From: Bifidobacterium callimiconis
Lineage (GTDB): Bacteria; Actinomycetota; Actinomycetes; Actinomycetales; Bifidobacteriaceae
Assembly: GCF_003952005.1 (NCBI RefSeq)
Contig: NZ_QXGJ01000002.1
Location: 282,299-346,298, forward strand
Length of the DNA stretch: 64,000 bases
Direction of reading: 5' to 3'
Positions 8,418 through 16,814 of the stretch are shown one piece after another (the first letter of the stretch is position 1; the number at the start of each line of letters is the position of its first letter). The notes below the pieces were generated by a model. The model ran no database searches, was not told where the DNA came from, and saw only the letters and a list, made by a program, of their open reading frames with translations. The position numbers and the translations under genes were made by a program.

Positions 8418-9524
8418 TCATTCCTTCACACGTACACCAGTCGCGCCCGAAGTCAACTCTCCCATCAGCTTCTTGAGCTCGCCCCTCAGCCGCTGACGAT
8501 GCCGGTACATACCGTATAGGCGCTCGCATTCCGCGCAGACGCGGTCCGCCACATACGGCTGGCATTTCCGCAGTACCTCGATCACCTGTGCGACGAGTTC
8601 CGGTGAATCGTTCTTCAGGATTGAGGAGTCGGCGTCCCGCAGCGGGACGAGCAGAATGTTGCACGCCTCCTCGGCATGCTGCTCCGCCACCACATCGAAC
8701 ATGTCTTCCATGAGTTCGGCGGCATCGTCGAGCAACGAATATCGGGGATGACTGCGAACCTTGCAGTACCGCCAGGCCGCGTCGCTCAGCCGTTCCGACC
8801 GCAGCAGCTCCTCATAGGAAAGCTGTCGGCCGGCGAACATCGGATCCCGATAGTACCGCTGATGCACACGCACTATCCGGCGCACATCCTCCGGCCAATG
8901 CTCTCCAGACAACGTCTTCAGCTTGCGAACGTAATAATCGTGGTCGATCTCACGCCCATGCCTTGGTACTTCGGAATCCGGAACGTCGGATGCCTTCCGA
9001 CTCCACGGCAGCCGGTCGGTGACGATATAGCAGGCGTAGATACGCCGCAGACCATTCTCATTACCCAACCGCTCGTACGCAGCCTCGAGCAGCGTCCACC
9101 AGCCCTGCGGCAATCCGGGTGGCGCGGGTGTTGGCTCCGCGTCCGGCAGACAGCTGTCGGCCAGCTCCTGCATCCTTCGATCACGGAACACCCGCACGGC
9201 GTTGTCGAGATCGTCCATGGCCAGATACCCCTGCAGCAGATCGCACACCGTCGCCCACTGCCGGTCATCCATGATTAGCCGGTAGTCCGATTCCCGCATA
9301 TCGCTCGAATGGTAGCGTGCGAAACTACTCCACACATACTCCAATACGGCATGGCCGGCCTCTCCATCGCCGATATGACAGATCCGCCGACTCATGTCCT
9401 CCGTTCCTACAGTCTCGCCCGTATCGTCTTTCGTCTCCGCACCCGCCGCAGTTGGCTCGCCCTTCGCCAATGTATTCATTTCCGAAGCCGCGCTCTCTCG
9501 GTTCTTGTCCTCACACGTCACCAT
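8418..9524 (-). CDS. SWIM-protein paralog lacking the zinc finger
   Basis: 368 residues, unknown function. Its body is related to the C-terminal part of the upstream SWIM protein: both contain a W-x-x-[IL]-LEAAYERL stretch, a GLRRxY...YIV stretch and L-[KR]-x-[LI]-SGEHW-x-ED. The N-terminal zinc finger is absent and replaced by a short Ala/Thr/Glu-rich tail. The start ATG overlaps the end of the upstream gene (9518-9524) and has a GGAGGAGG ribosome site, so the two are one operon. The helical repeat-like make-up suggests a protein-interaction scaffold. Placement between LlaJI and MazG genes suggests a defence or stress role (inference). Confidence 0.75.
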   Translation of the reverse strand: MVTCEDKNRESAASEMNTLAKGEPTAAGAETKDDTGETVGTEDMSRRICHIGDGEAGHAVLEYVWSSFARYHSSDMRESDYRLIMDDRQWATVCDLLQGYLAMDDLDNAVRVFRDRRMQELADSCLPDAEPTPAPPGLPQGWWTLLEAAYERLGNENGLRRIYACYIVTDRLPWSRKASDVPDSEVPRHGREIDHDYYVRKLKTLSGEHWPEDVRRIVRVHQRYYRDPMFAGRQLSYEELLRSERLSDAAWRYCKVRSHPRYSLLDDAAELMEDMFDVVAEQHAEEACNILLVPLRDADSSILKNDSPELVAQVIEVLRKCQPYVADRVCAECERLYGMYRHRQRLRGELKKLMGELTSGATGVRVKE

Positions 9525-10999
9525 CGTCGGATTCCTCCTCCGAAATCCTCGCCGGCTGCGCTCTCTTCATCTTCGGAGTCAGACTTATCGACATCATCCG
9601 TGTCACCGTCATCATCTGCAGCATCGTCATCATTCCAATCGTCGTCATCGAACTCAGGCGGATCCTCTACTTCCGAAACATAATCCGCAAGGCACTCACG
9701 CAGCTTCTTACGCTGCGGGAACATGCCGACGATATGCTCGGCCAGCGAGCATGCCTCGTCATAGCCGATCACAGTGTCGATCTTTCGGATCCACCGTCCC
9801 ACGCGCTCCGCGGAAGCCGCATCGTCCTGCTTATAGACGTCCGAATCCGGATCCTTCAATACGTTGCGGAAATAGTGCAGCGTTCGGTCCAACGATTCGG
9901 GGTTCTGGGCAAGTACGTCAAGCAGACGAATCGCAATGTCGTCCATTCCGCCCGTCAGACAGTAATCGAACGCCTCATCGGTCAGTCGTTCTTCCCGCAC
10001 CAATCGTTCATATGCCGGATTAACGGCCGACATCATGCCAAACCTACGGCACGTTCTCTGCAATCGGACTATCTCGTCCCGGTCCTCTGCCCAGTGCTCG
10101 CCGCTGATCGCACGCAGTCGTTCCACGTACACGGCCTCCGGATCGGTCTGCGCGATGACGATGTAGTACATGTACAGTCGGCGCAGCCCCTCTGCATCAT
10201 GAAGGCGCTCGTACGCGGCTTCCAGAATGGTCATCCACGTATGCGGCAGCTCATCCAGATGGGCAACGTCAAAGCCCGGGACGAGAATCCGCATGTTCGC
10301 AAGATTCCGTTCGGGTTTATCCGTCGGACGTCTTCGATACAGCGCCTCATTACGCTGTTGCGTCAATGTTACGGTCGCAGCCTGTCCGGAACGCCGCCGC
10401 CGTTTCGCTTCACCCGGCTCACAGCTGCCGAGCAGATCGAGCTTCATCTTTCGGAATATCGTCTCCAGATCCGGGAAACCATACAACGTTTCGAGAATGT
10501 GTTTGATCACTCGCCAATCATCATCCGATAGCCGGGCCGAGAATGAAAACTGACGGCCTATGTACCACCTCACCATATTCGACGCATCCCGTGGAAACTC
10601 GGGCTCAATCCCCTGCTCCTGATCACGCTGCCGACGCAGTCGTTCCGCCATGGCGATCAACGTGGCCGCCACATGCTTGCAATACGCGGAATGCCGCGCA
10701 TACGGGCAGCTGCACGCAGCCGACACCACCCGTCCCCGCTGCAGGCGCACATCCACCTGATAGTCGTCATTGCCGCGGACCACGGCGTGCCACAGGTCCT
10801 TCGCGATCGGCTCGGGCACGTCCACCTTCCCGGCGTCGTAATACGCTCGCCCGCGGTCATAGATATAGGACTTGAACAGGTCGTAGTAATGGCCCTTCAG
10901 GAACTCGTCGATATCGGCGCTCGACATCCCGATATCGATACCGTCGCCATCGACACTGACACTATCGGCACCGGACGTTTCCTCAGACATCATCGTCAT
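9518..10999 (-). CDS. SWIM zinc-finger protein
   Basis: 493 residues from the ATG at 10997-10999, which has GAGGTG upstream; a start four codons earlier is possible. The SWIM motif is C96-x-C98-x8-C107-x-H109 (CSCPYARHSAYCKH), a zinc-binding fold for DNA or protein contact. It is preceded by the usual YDRGRAYYDAGKV segment and a strand-rich stretch. The remaining 370 residues are helical and similar to the downstream paralog. SWIM proteins occur with SWI2/SNF2 helicases, but no helicase lies nearby, so this is a stand-alone type. The acidic C-terminus (DDDDWNDDDAADDDGDTDD region) is unusually charged. Role unknown. Confidence 0.85.
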   Translation of the reverse strand: MTMMSEETSGADSVSVDGDGIDIGMSSADIDEFLKGHYYDLFKSYIYDRGRAYYDAGKVDVPEPIAKDLWHAVVRGNDDYQVDVRLQRGRVVSAACSCPYARHSAYCKHVAATLIAMAERLRRQRDQEQGIEPEFPRDASNMVRWYIGRQFSFSARLSDDDWRVIKHILETLYGFPDLETIFRKMKLDLLGSCEPGEAKRRRRSGQAATVTLTQQRNEALYRRRPTDKPERNLANMRILVPGFDVAHLDELPHTWMTILEAAYERLHDAEGLRRLYMYYIVIAQTDPEAVYVERLRAISGEHWAEDRDEIVRLQRTCRRFGMMSAVNPAYERLVREERLTDEAFDYCLTGGMDDIAIRLLDVLAQNPESLDRTLHYFRNVLKDPDSDVYKQDDAASAERVGRWIRKIDTVIGYDEACSLAEHIVGMFPQRKKLRECLADYVSEVEDPPEFDDDDWNDDDAADDDGDTDDVDKSDSEDEESAAGEDFGGGIRRW

Positions 11000-11166
11000 C
11001 ACACACCTCATTCATCCGATTCACTTGCCTCGTTGCAATGCCACTCCCCTCATTCAACCACACGCGTAGGCGCAATCTCGATGACAGCATGGCTCTTCGA
11101 CGTTTCAATTGATCCTCAACATGTATTTGGCCCGTAGTCCCGCAACACCCGCAGTATGATGCAACC

Positions 11167-11568
11167 ATGATCAGTGAAGATACTATTCAGGCGATTCGGG
11201 ACTTCGTGAGGGAGCGTGACTGGAGTCGGTTCCATACGCCGGAGAATCTGACGAAGTCCATCAGCATCGAGGCGGCGGAACTGTTGGAATGCTATCAGTG
11301 GAGTCCGCAGATGCCGCCGCTTGATGAGGAGCATGTTCGCGAGGAGCTTGCCGACGTGCTCATCTACTGCATCATGCTCGCCGATCGACTCGGCGTGGAT
11401 ATGGACGACATCGTCACGGCCAAGCTGGCGAAGACTCGCGCCAAGTATCCGGCGAGCGCGGTGCGGGATCATCCCGACGAGGCCATCAGACGGCATTGGG
11501 CAGCGCGCGGCGAATCGGCCGGCGGTGGTGTAAGCGCGAGCGAAAACGAAGACAGATCCGCGAATTAG
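11167..11568 (+). CDS. MazG-like nucleotide pyrophosphohydrolase
   Basis: 133 residues, the usual length for the short single-domain MazG-like/dCTPase (RS21-C6) group. Motif pattern: E-x-A-E-L-L-E (IEAAELLECYQW) followed by E-x-L-A-D-V-L-I-Y (REELADVLIYCIMLADRLG), the four acidic residues that bind magnesium. The family hydrolyses non-canonical or excess nucleoside triphosphates to monophosphates. C-terminal tail is low complexity. It is monocistronic and divergent from the SWIM operon, with about 160 bp between the starts. It is a complete relative of the broken fragment at 3801-4064. Confidence 0.85.
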   Translation: MISEDTIQAIRDFVRERDWSRFHTPENLTKSISIEAAELLECYQWSPQMPPLDEEHVREELADVLIYCIMLADRLGVDMDDIVTAKLAKTRAKYPASAVRDHPDEAIRRHWAARGESAGGGVSASENEDRSAN

Positions 11569-11668
11569 TCAGGAAATAACTCTTCGGTCTCATCCTACGT
11601 CCGCGGGAAGCTGGACATGGTTCGACACGTGTCGTCTTGGATATAGACGTTTTCACCTACTACTGTGC

Positions 11669-11906
11669 CTATCCACGCTTCGCTAGGCGGTTGGAGAGTT
11701 TGGCAAGTATCTATCCCCTGTTCGCTAGGTTCTTCCCAAAATAGACTGCCGCAAGAAGAGCTGCCTTTGCTCTTAAAACAATGAGGAATATCCGAAACCA
11801 TGCGCTTGTCGCTCGGTCGTTGAGTCCAACCTATTTCAGCAAGTGCCTAGGGAAACGGGGTTAGGCGTCGGCTTGGCCTATCAAATGCCTAGGGAAGTGC
11901 CGATAG
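11669..11906. repeat. Quasi-palindromic element A: two 42-bp-spaced repeats per arm, inverted
   Basis: Left arm: CTATC at 11669 and 11711, each followed 10 bases after its first base by TTCGCTAGG (11679-11687 and 11721-11729). Right arm: CCTAGGGAA at 11846-11854 and 11888-11896, followed by GTTAG (11860-11864) and GATAG (11902-11906), the mirror image with the same offsets. Copies within an arm are exactly 42 bp apart. Outside the cores the arms are diverged but still alignable, for example AAATAG next to both inner repeats. The central gap is about 115 bp. It lies between two convergent genes and is related to the element at 13128-13376. It is not a gene; a MITE-like element, a protein-binding array or a structured RNA are open options. 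Confidence 0.7.
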
Positions 11907-12018
11907 ACGATCGCGGGAGCAATATGGAACCGTGGGGTCTTGCTGATCGCTGCCCTTTTGCCGTATTCGCTCGGACTACCGACACATGTCCCGCTCCGCC
12001 GTTGTCTCTCTGCCCCGA

Positions 12019-12990
12019 TTACCGCAGCTGCGGGTCCGCGAAGCGACGGTTCTCCAGGACGGGGAGGGAGCGGCGGGCTTCGACAAGCACGGTTCGGTCC
12101 AACGTGGCGGTGATCATCTCCGCGCTCGAATTCCCAGCCCGCGCGATCACCTCGCCCAAGGGGCCGATGATACGGCTGCATCCGATGTTGCGTTTGCTCA
12201 CCTCGCTGCAGGCCAGCACGTAGCAGGTGTTCTCCACGGCCCTGGCCGCGGTCATCAGCGCCCAGTGGTACTCCTTCGCGGGACCCCGCACCCATGCGGC
12301 GCTTACCACGATCGCATCCGCGCCCCGCACGGCCAGCGAGCGCGCGGTTTCGGGGAAGCGCACGTCGTAGCAGGTCATCACGCCGATCTTCCATCCATCA
12401 ATGTCCACGATCGGCGGCAGTTCGTTTCCGGGACGCACCACATCGGATTCCCACGCCGAGAACGCGTCATAAAGGTGCAGCTTGCGGTAGGAGGCGGCGA
12501 TCCCGCCATCGCGGATCACCAAGAACATGTTGGAGACCCGGGAGCCTCGGCCGACCGCCGGTTCTTGTCCGGCAGAGCCAGTTTCAGCCCGCTCTTTCTC
12601 CGGTTTCTCCGGCGCCGGCCCGTTTGCCATGTGGTTTTCACTCACCACGACCGTATTCCCGGAGACATTGCCTACCTCGTCTGGGTCGGCATCATCCGGA
12701 TCCCCGGCGATATGCACTGTTCCCATCAGCGTAATGCCTCGGTTGGCGCTGATCCGGCGCAACCCCTGTACAAACGGCCCATCCAATGGTTGGGCGTGCG
12801 CGGCGGCGAAGGCGTCGTCATCGCCATCGCGGGCAATTAGTCCCTCCGGCAGCACCAGCAACCTCGCACCCTGTGCAGCCGCTTTCGCTGCCAGGTCATC
12901 AATGATCTCGAGATTCCTCTCTGGCTCGCAAGCCACGGTGAACTGGGCCACCGTCACCTTCAACCGATCAGTTGCGCTTGTTGCCATCAT
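12019..12990 (-). CDS. Carbon-nitrogen hydrolase (nitrilase superfamily)
   Basis: 323 residues from the ATG at 12988-12990 (CGGAGCA upstream); a start six codons earlier lacks a ribosome site. The catalytic triad of the superfamily is intact: E49 (LVLPEG), K170 (YRKLHLYD) and C207 (MTCYDVRFPE). The CYDVRFPE motif is typical of omega-amidase/deaminated glutathione amidase-like branches that hydrolyse small amides. An insertion of some 40 residues (about 112-152, rich in Ala/Pro/Glu) precedes the catalytic Lys strand and is not usual in the family. The gene stands alone between two related inverted-repeat elements. The substrate cannot be assigned. Confidence 0.85.
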   Translation of the reverse strand: MMATSATDRLKVTVAQFTVACEPERNLEIIDDLAAKAAAQGARLLVLPEGLIARDGDDDAFAAAHAQPLDGPFVQGLRRISANRGITLMGTVHIAGDPDDADPDEVGNVSGNTVVVSENHMANGPAPEKPEKERAETGSAGQEPAVGRGSRVSNMFLVIRDGGIAASYRKLHLYDAFSAWESDVVRPGNELPPIVDIDGWKIGVMTCYDVRFPETARSLAVRGADAIVVSAAWVRGPAKEYHWALMTAARAVENTCYVLACSEVSKRNIGCSRIIGPLGEVIARAGNSSAEMITATLDRTVLVEARRSLPVLENRRFADPQLR

Positions 12991-13127
12991 TGCTCCGTTC
13001 CGTCGCACGCCATGGTTTTACGGTCGACAACCCACATGTCCCCATTGTCCGGCCGAACGCCTTGCCTTCTTTCCTGGCTTGAGGCGTCTTCCGCCGCATA
13101 TGCCAAGAATACGCAGACAATTCCGTC

Positions 13128-13376
13128 CTATCCCCTCATGTGGAGGTCCTTTTGCCACCGTGCGATGTTCTATCTCCCGTTTTGGAGGTTCTTCGCAAAG
13201 TAGCCGCTCCCTCCGATTTCGCCGTAACACGCCTATATCCGTCAAGAAAAACAATGCTTTTCACGAAAGCTCTGGAATATTGACGCTCTTGGCACATCCT
13301 CTTGAATCGCAAGAACCTCCAAATCGGTGATTAGCTTTCTGCAGACTCGACGAAGGACCTCCAAATCGAGGGATAG
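13128..13376. repeat. Quasi-palindromic element B, related to element A
   Basis: Left arm: CTATC at 13128 and 13170, each followed 14 bases after its first base by GGAGGTCCTT (13142-13151) and GGAGGTTCTT (13184-13193). Right arm, inverted: AAGAACCTCC (13311-13320) and AAGGACCTCC (13353-13362), followed by the inverted ATTAG/GATAG boxes ending at 13334 and 13376. All four copies keep the 42-bp spacing. In elements A and B the AGG trinucleotide falls at the same offset (16) from CTATC. The inner left repeats share AGGTTCTTC, so they are one family. Sequence between the two repeats of an arm is not complementary to the other arm. It lies between the kinase gene and the nitrilase gene. Confidence 0.7.
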
Positions 13377-13493
13377 CGCAGTATTATGGCTTCACGAAGT
13401 CCGTACGAACCCGATCGAGGCCGTATAGGCCATCGCGCCTCACCTAGGCACCTAGTCCTTCTCGCCGCGCATCCCCGTCGAGATTTTCAGTCA
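13377..13493. other. Short gap downstream of the kinase gene
   Basis: No gene. It contains CACCTAGGCACCTAG at 13441-13455, which resembles the core of element A but has no partner 42 bp away. Confidence 0.4.
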
Positions 13494-14480
13494 TCATTGC
13501 CAATCGGCGAACACCGTGCGGAACGCCTCCGAAGCTTCAGTGGTGCTCGCGTAGGGACGCGCTAAACCAATGAGCCGTTTCATGCAACCAAGCTGGTCGG
13601 CGGTCAGCGCCAATTCGTCATACCACGCCGCATTTTTTGCGGTGCGCTCTCCAAGCTCCCAACTTCCGCCGCGCACCTTCCCGGGCTGCCGCGTCAACGC
13701 GTCGCATGAATACATGAGATAGAGCAGCACGTCGGCCAGCCGCGCATGGTCAAGATCGATCCCGCCGCAATCCGGAATCACGGCAGTCTCCGGCTCGTGA
13801 GAACCACCCGGCCTCGATTGCGGTCCGGTTCCCGAAGCATGGGCATCGGACTCCGCCCGCCCAGACTCCGGTCGCGCCGACATGTACCGCGCCAAGCCAA
13901 AGTCGATCAGCGATGCATGCTTCCCGTCGTCCATCACGTTCGACAGGCTGATGTCGCCGTGGATCACGCTGCGCGAATGCAGGTAGACCAGCACATTGAA
14001 CAGTTGGGTGCCAATGCGGTAGATCTCGGCACGGGAGAACGACTTGCGTCGGTCGAACAGCCAGCTTTTGAGCGTGATCCCCGGTTGCTGGGACAGCACG
14101 AAATAGTAGCCACTGCGGTCGTTGATCACGCCCAGCAGCTCCGGGACTGCGGGATGCGACAGCCCGGAGAGGATCACCGCCTCATAGTGGTTGCCGACCG
14201 CATTGCGCTTCCACATTCCGCGTCGAAACCGCTTGAGTACCACACGGCGCCCCTCGGAATCCTCGGCCTGCAGGCACATGCCGTACCGTCCGCCACCCAA
14301 ACGCCCGGTCACCCGGTATCCGCCGATTATGGCGCTTCCGCGTCTTCCAGTCGAAACAGGTACCAACATGCGGAACAGCACGGCGTCGAAGATGTCGGCC
14401 ATCGTGCAGAACATTCCGGACAGGAGACGCACAACCTTGGAGGCTCGAGGGAATCGGAAGAATGAAAAGAACTTCTTCAC
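13494..14480 (-). CDS. Serine/threonine protein kinase-like protein
   Basis: 328 residues from a GTG at 14478-14480 that overlaps the stop of the small upstream frame (TTGTGA) and has GGGGG upstream. An upstream start at 14510 is also open. Kinase landmarks: glycine loop GRLGGGRYG, VVLKRF lysine, catalytic loop HGDISLSNV and IDFGLA (DFG). The catalytic loop has HGD instead of HRD, as in some RIO/aminoglycoside-type and bacterial kinases, but keeps D and N. A Gly/Ser/Arg-rich insert follows the DFG (about 215-245). No membrane segment or PASTA repeat, so it is a cytoplasmic kinase. Target unknown; it may act with the adjoining zinc-ribbon protein. Confidence 0.8.
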   Translation of the reverse strand: MKKFFSFFRFPRASKVVRLLSGMFCTMADIFDAVLFRMLVPVSTGRRGSAIIGGYRVTGRLGGGRYGMCLQAEDSEGRRVVLKRFRRGMWKRNAVGNHYEAVILSGLSHPAVPELLGVINDRSGYYFVLSQQPGITLKSWLFDRRKSFSRAEIYRIGTQLFNVLVYLHSRSVIHGDISLSNVMDDGKHASLIDFGLARYMSARPESGRAESDAHASGTGPQSRPGGSHEPETAVIPDCGGIDLDHARLADVLLYLMYSCDALTRQPGKVRGGSWELGERTAKNAAWYDELALTADQLGCMKRLIGLARPYASTTEASEAFRTVFADWQ

Positions 14481-14635
14481 AATGGCAATCCCCCCGATTC
14501 CTTCGTACACAGCCGCATCATCTTTTCCACAACCGGCATCGCGTTAGACGTCCAATAATCACACCTGCCGCCCGTGTAGCCGTACTCGCCCGTCTCAGCC
14601 ATGCCGATAGGCACACCGCCATTCATCAAGGCCAT
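14477..14635 (-). CDS. Small coupled protein between zinc-ribbon and kinase genes
   Basis: 52 codons from the ATG at 14633-14635 (CGGAG seven bases upstream), ending in TGA that overlaps the GTG start of the kinase. The frame is open further upstream and is the same frame as the zinc-ribbon gene, separated from it only by that gene's TGA at 14729-14731. The sequence (MALMNGGVPIGMAETGEYGY...) has no family I recognise. The overlap with the kinase start suggests real translation, but the size makes this uncertain. Confidence 0.4.
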   Translation of the reverse strand: MALMNGGVPIGMAETGEYGYTGGRCDYWTSNAMPVVEKMMRLCTKESGGLPL

Positions 14636-14728
14636 GAAGGCTCCGAAAGCAGCCGCACAGCAGCACGGCGGCGTCACCGCAAACGTCCACGGATCCGTGA
14701 AAGCCGCAGAAAAGCCGCGGCGCCAATC

Positions 14729-15238
14729 TCACCGCTGCGCCGGAGCCCCGCATTCCATGCAGAACTTGGCGCCCGGACTCAGCGGCTTGCCGCAATTGCC
14801 GCAGAACGTGGCGTTCGCCGTCATCTTCGCACCGCATCCGAGGCAGAACTTGGAACCGGCGGGAACCACCGTGCCGCACTTCGAACAGGTAAGACCTGCG
14901 GCGGAACCAGCCGCCGCGCCAGCGCCCGTACCCGCGCCAGTCCCCGAACCGGCGGCCGGCAGACTCGCCTGCCGTGACGGCTGCGAGACCTGAGGCACCT
15001 GCTGCGAATGCCCCTGCGCCGGATACTGAGGCTGCTGTCCCTGCGGATACGGCTGATACCCCTGAGGATACTGGGGATACCCTTGCGCCGGATACTGCTG
15101 CGGATAGGTCACGTACCCCGCGTCGGAACTCGACATGCTGCCGAACATGCCGAACAGTCCCTTCTTCCTGTAGTACTTGCGCCCCTGATACCGATTCGGA
15201 TACCTTCTGCGACTGCTCGACCCGAAGAAACCACTCAT
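14729..15238 (-). CDS. Double zinc-ribbon protein with Pro/Gln/Tyr-rich linker
   Basis: 169 residues. The N-terminus is basic (SSSRRRYPNRYQGRKYYRKK). Residues about 40-90 are repeats of Y-P-Q-G/A-Q. The C-terminal third carries two zinc ribbons: CSKCG...CLGCGAK and CGNCG...CMECG. Good ribosome site (AGGAGGG) before the ATG at 15236-15238. Such zinc-ribbon plus disordered-tail proteins are common in actinobacteria and often adjoin kinases or membrane proteins; their role is unknown. The stop TGA is followed in frame by 83 further codons (to 14480), including a hydrophobic Cys/Ala stretch, so a longer ancestral protein is possible. Confidence 0.8.
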   Translation of the reverse strand: MSGFFGSSSRRRYPNRYQGRKYYRKKGLFGMFGSMSSSDAGYVTYPQQYPAQGYPQYPQGYQPYPQGQQPQYPAQGHSQQVPQVSQPSRQASLPAAGSGTGAGTGAGAAAGSAAGLTCSKCGTVVPAGSKFCLGCGAKMTANATFCGNCGKPLSPGAKFCMECGAPAQR

Positions 15239-15758
15239 GATGCCCTCCTAACGGCTGCATGACCGACGCGCGACGCATTTCATCACGCCTTGCGCCACGC
15301 ACCCACCGGCATGCGCAAGCCATCGCGCATACCCCGATCACACGTATTGTAAGCCCGCGAATCGCAGAACGAAGCGAAACATCTCCGCTCCCGAACACCT
15401 GACCCATCGATCGCCAGCAGAGACGAGGCCACGGCAAGCCACCACTGTTCCCGAACATCAAGCCCACGGTCAAACACCCAAACCACATGCCCCATCAAGG
15501 CCGATGCTATGGCTCGCATAATCCCTTCCTTCGCGCTTTCGTGAACTTGCTTACATGCGGTTTCGCCCGTCGTGTCGACGACATGTCGGCGAGCGCATCC
15601 GCACCTATCCTTGATGACAATTCCGACCAGATCGTCGGCGGCTCACGCGATCCCACGCGTCAACACGATCCCGCACGATTCCGAAGTCGGAACGACGTCG
15701 CGACGGCACTGCCGCAACACGACGTCACACACGACGACATCGAAAGGAGGTTCCATCG
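15239..15758. other. Intergenic region upstream of the glycyl-radical activase gene
   Basis: 520 bp with no convincing gene; open frames here have the composition of shadows. It should contain the divergent promoters of the zinc-ribbon gene and the activase operon. The activase has a strong AAAGGAGG ribosome site at 15744-15751. Confidence 0.5.
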
Positions 15759-16541
15759 ATGAGCGGCAGAACACCCTACGTGTTCAACATCCAGCACTTC
15801 TCCACGCACGACGGCCCCGGCGTACGCACCACCGTGTTCTTCAAAGGCTGCCCGCTGCGCTGCGAATGGTGTCACAACCCGGAAAGCCAGCTGTTCACCC
15901 CGGAGATCATGACCGACAAGGACGGAAAGATCGAGCACGTGGGCAAACAGTACACCATCGACGAGCTGATGAAGGACGTGCTCAAGGATCACATGATCTA
16001 CGACCAGTCCGGCGGCGGCGTCACGCTCTCCGGCGGCGAGGTGCTGGCCATGGACCACGACTACATCATGGAGTTCGTTCGTCGACTTGACGAACAGGAG
16101 ATCAGCATCGGCATCGACACGTGCGGCGTAGCGGCGAGCAGAACCGTGGAGGAGATGTGCGACTACGCCGACTTCTTCCTCTACGATCTCAAGTTCATCG
16201 ACGACGACCTGCACAAGCGATACACGGGCGGCTCGAACCATCTGGTACTCAAGAACCTCAAGATTCTGGCGGAGAATAACGCACGTATCTTCCTGCGGCT
16301 CATCATGCTGCCCGGCATCAACACCGGCAAGGACATGATCGAACGCACCATGCTGTGGCTGCGCACGAACAACATCCCCGTCGAGCAGGTCGACATCCTG
16401 CCCTACCACAAGTTCGGCATGGACAAGTACGCCAAGCTCGGCCGCAAGGCGATCTACTTCGAAGTGCCGAAGGACGAGCAGATGCAGGAGGTCAAGTCCG
16501 AGATCGAGAAGTTTTACGACAACGTGACCATCGGCGGCTGA
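15759..16541 (+). CDS. hypE: Glycyl-radical enzyme activating enzyme (radical SAM), partner of HypD
   Basis: 260 residues. It uses S-adenosylmethionine and a [4Fe-4S] cluster to place the glycyl radical on the dehydratase. Radical SAM cluster motif C31-PLR-C35-EW-C38; the preceding HDGPGVRTTVFFKGCPL is the family hallmark. TLSGGE (AdoMet binding) and the later D-T-C-G segment are present. The two extra ferredoxin-like clusters between motif and barrel seen in some activases are absent, so this is the compact type, close to PflA in length. It lies upstream of the hypD gene on the same strand, separated by a small gene and two leaders. The substrate assignment rests on that neighbour. Confidence 0.9.
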   Translation: MSGRTPYVFNIQHFSTHDGPGVRTTVFFKGCPLRCEWCHNPESQLFTPEIMTDKDGKIEHVGKQYTIDELMKDVLKDHMIYDQSGGGVTLSGGEVLAMDHDYIMEFVRRLDEQEISIGIDTCGVAASRTVEEMCDYADFFLYDLKFIDDDLHKRYTGGSNHLVLKNLKILAENNARIFLRLIMLPGINTGKDMIERTMLWLRTNNIPVEQVDILPYHKFGMDKYAKLGRKAIYFEVPKDEQMQEVKSEIEKFYDNVTIGG

Positions 16542-16648
16542 ATCGTCCGACCGGTCACGCGCGGCCCATCCATCCGCAAGGCTCACCTCATAGGCGTCAC
16601 CCATGGCAGACGAGACAAGCCATAGGCACCCGCCGTCACGACGGCGAA

Positions 16649-16670
16649 CATGTTGCAGGACTGTAACATG
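16649..16670. promoter_or_regulatory. 22-bp near-perfect dyad, candidate operator
   Basis: Half-sites CATGTT-x-CAG and CTG-x-AACATG are symmetric about 16659/16660, with only two mismatched base pairs besides the central two bases. It lies in the gap between the activase and the small gene at 16815, about 145 bp before the latter. CRP/FNR-type or LacI/GntR-type regulators bind dyads of this shape, so it may control the second half of the hyp locus. Confidence 0.45.
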
Positions 16671-16814
16671 AAAGCGTCGCCGGACACATACGGCGACATC
16701 GCACCGCGCTATGATGGCGGCGACGGCGCGGAAAACCAGTCAGGCAAATTCAATCAATCAACAATCACCGACGACCAACAACGGCGGCGACGATCCCACG
16801 AAAGGAGGCACATC

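Noticed and set aside
14595..15488. 297-codon minus-strand frame over the zinc-ribbon gene
   Set aside because: It is a +1 shadow of the zinc-ribbon gene, whose Cys pairs and ribosome site are clear.
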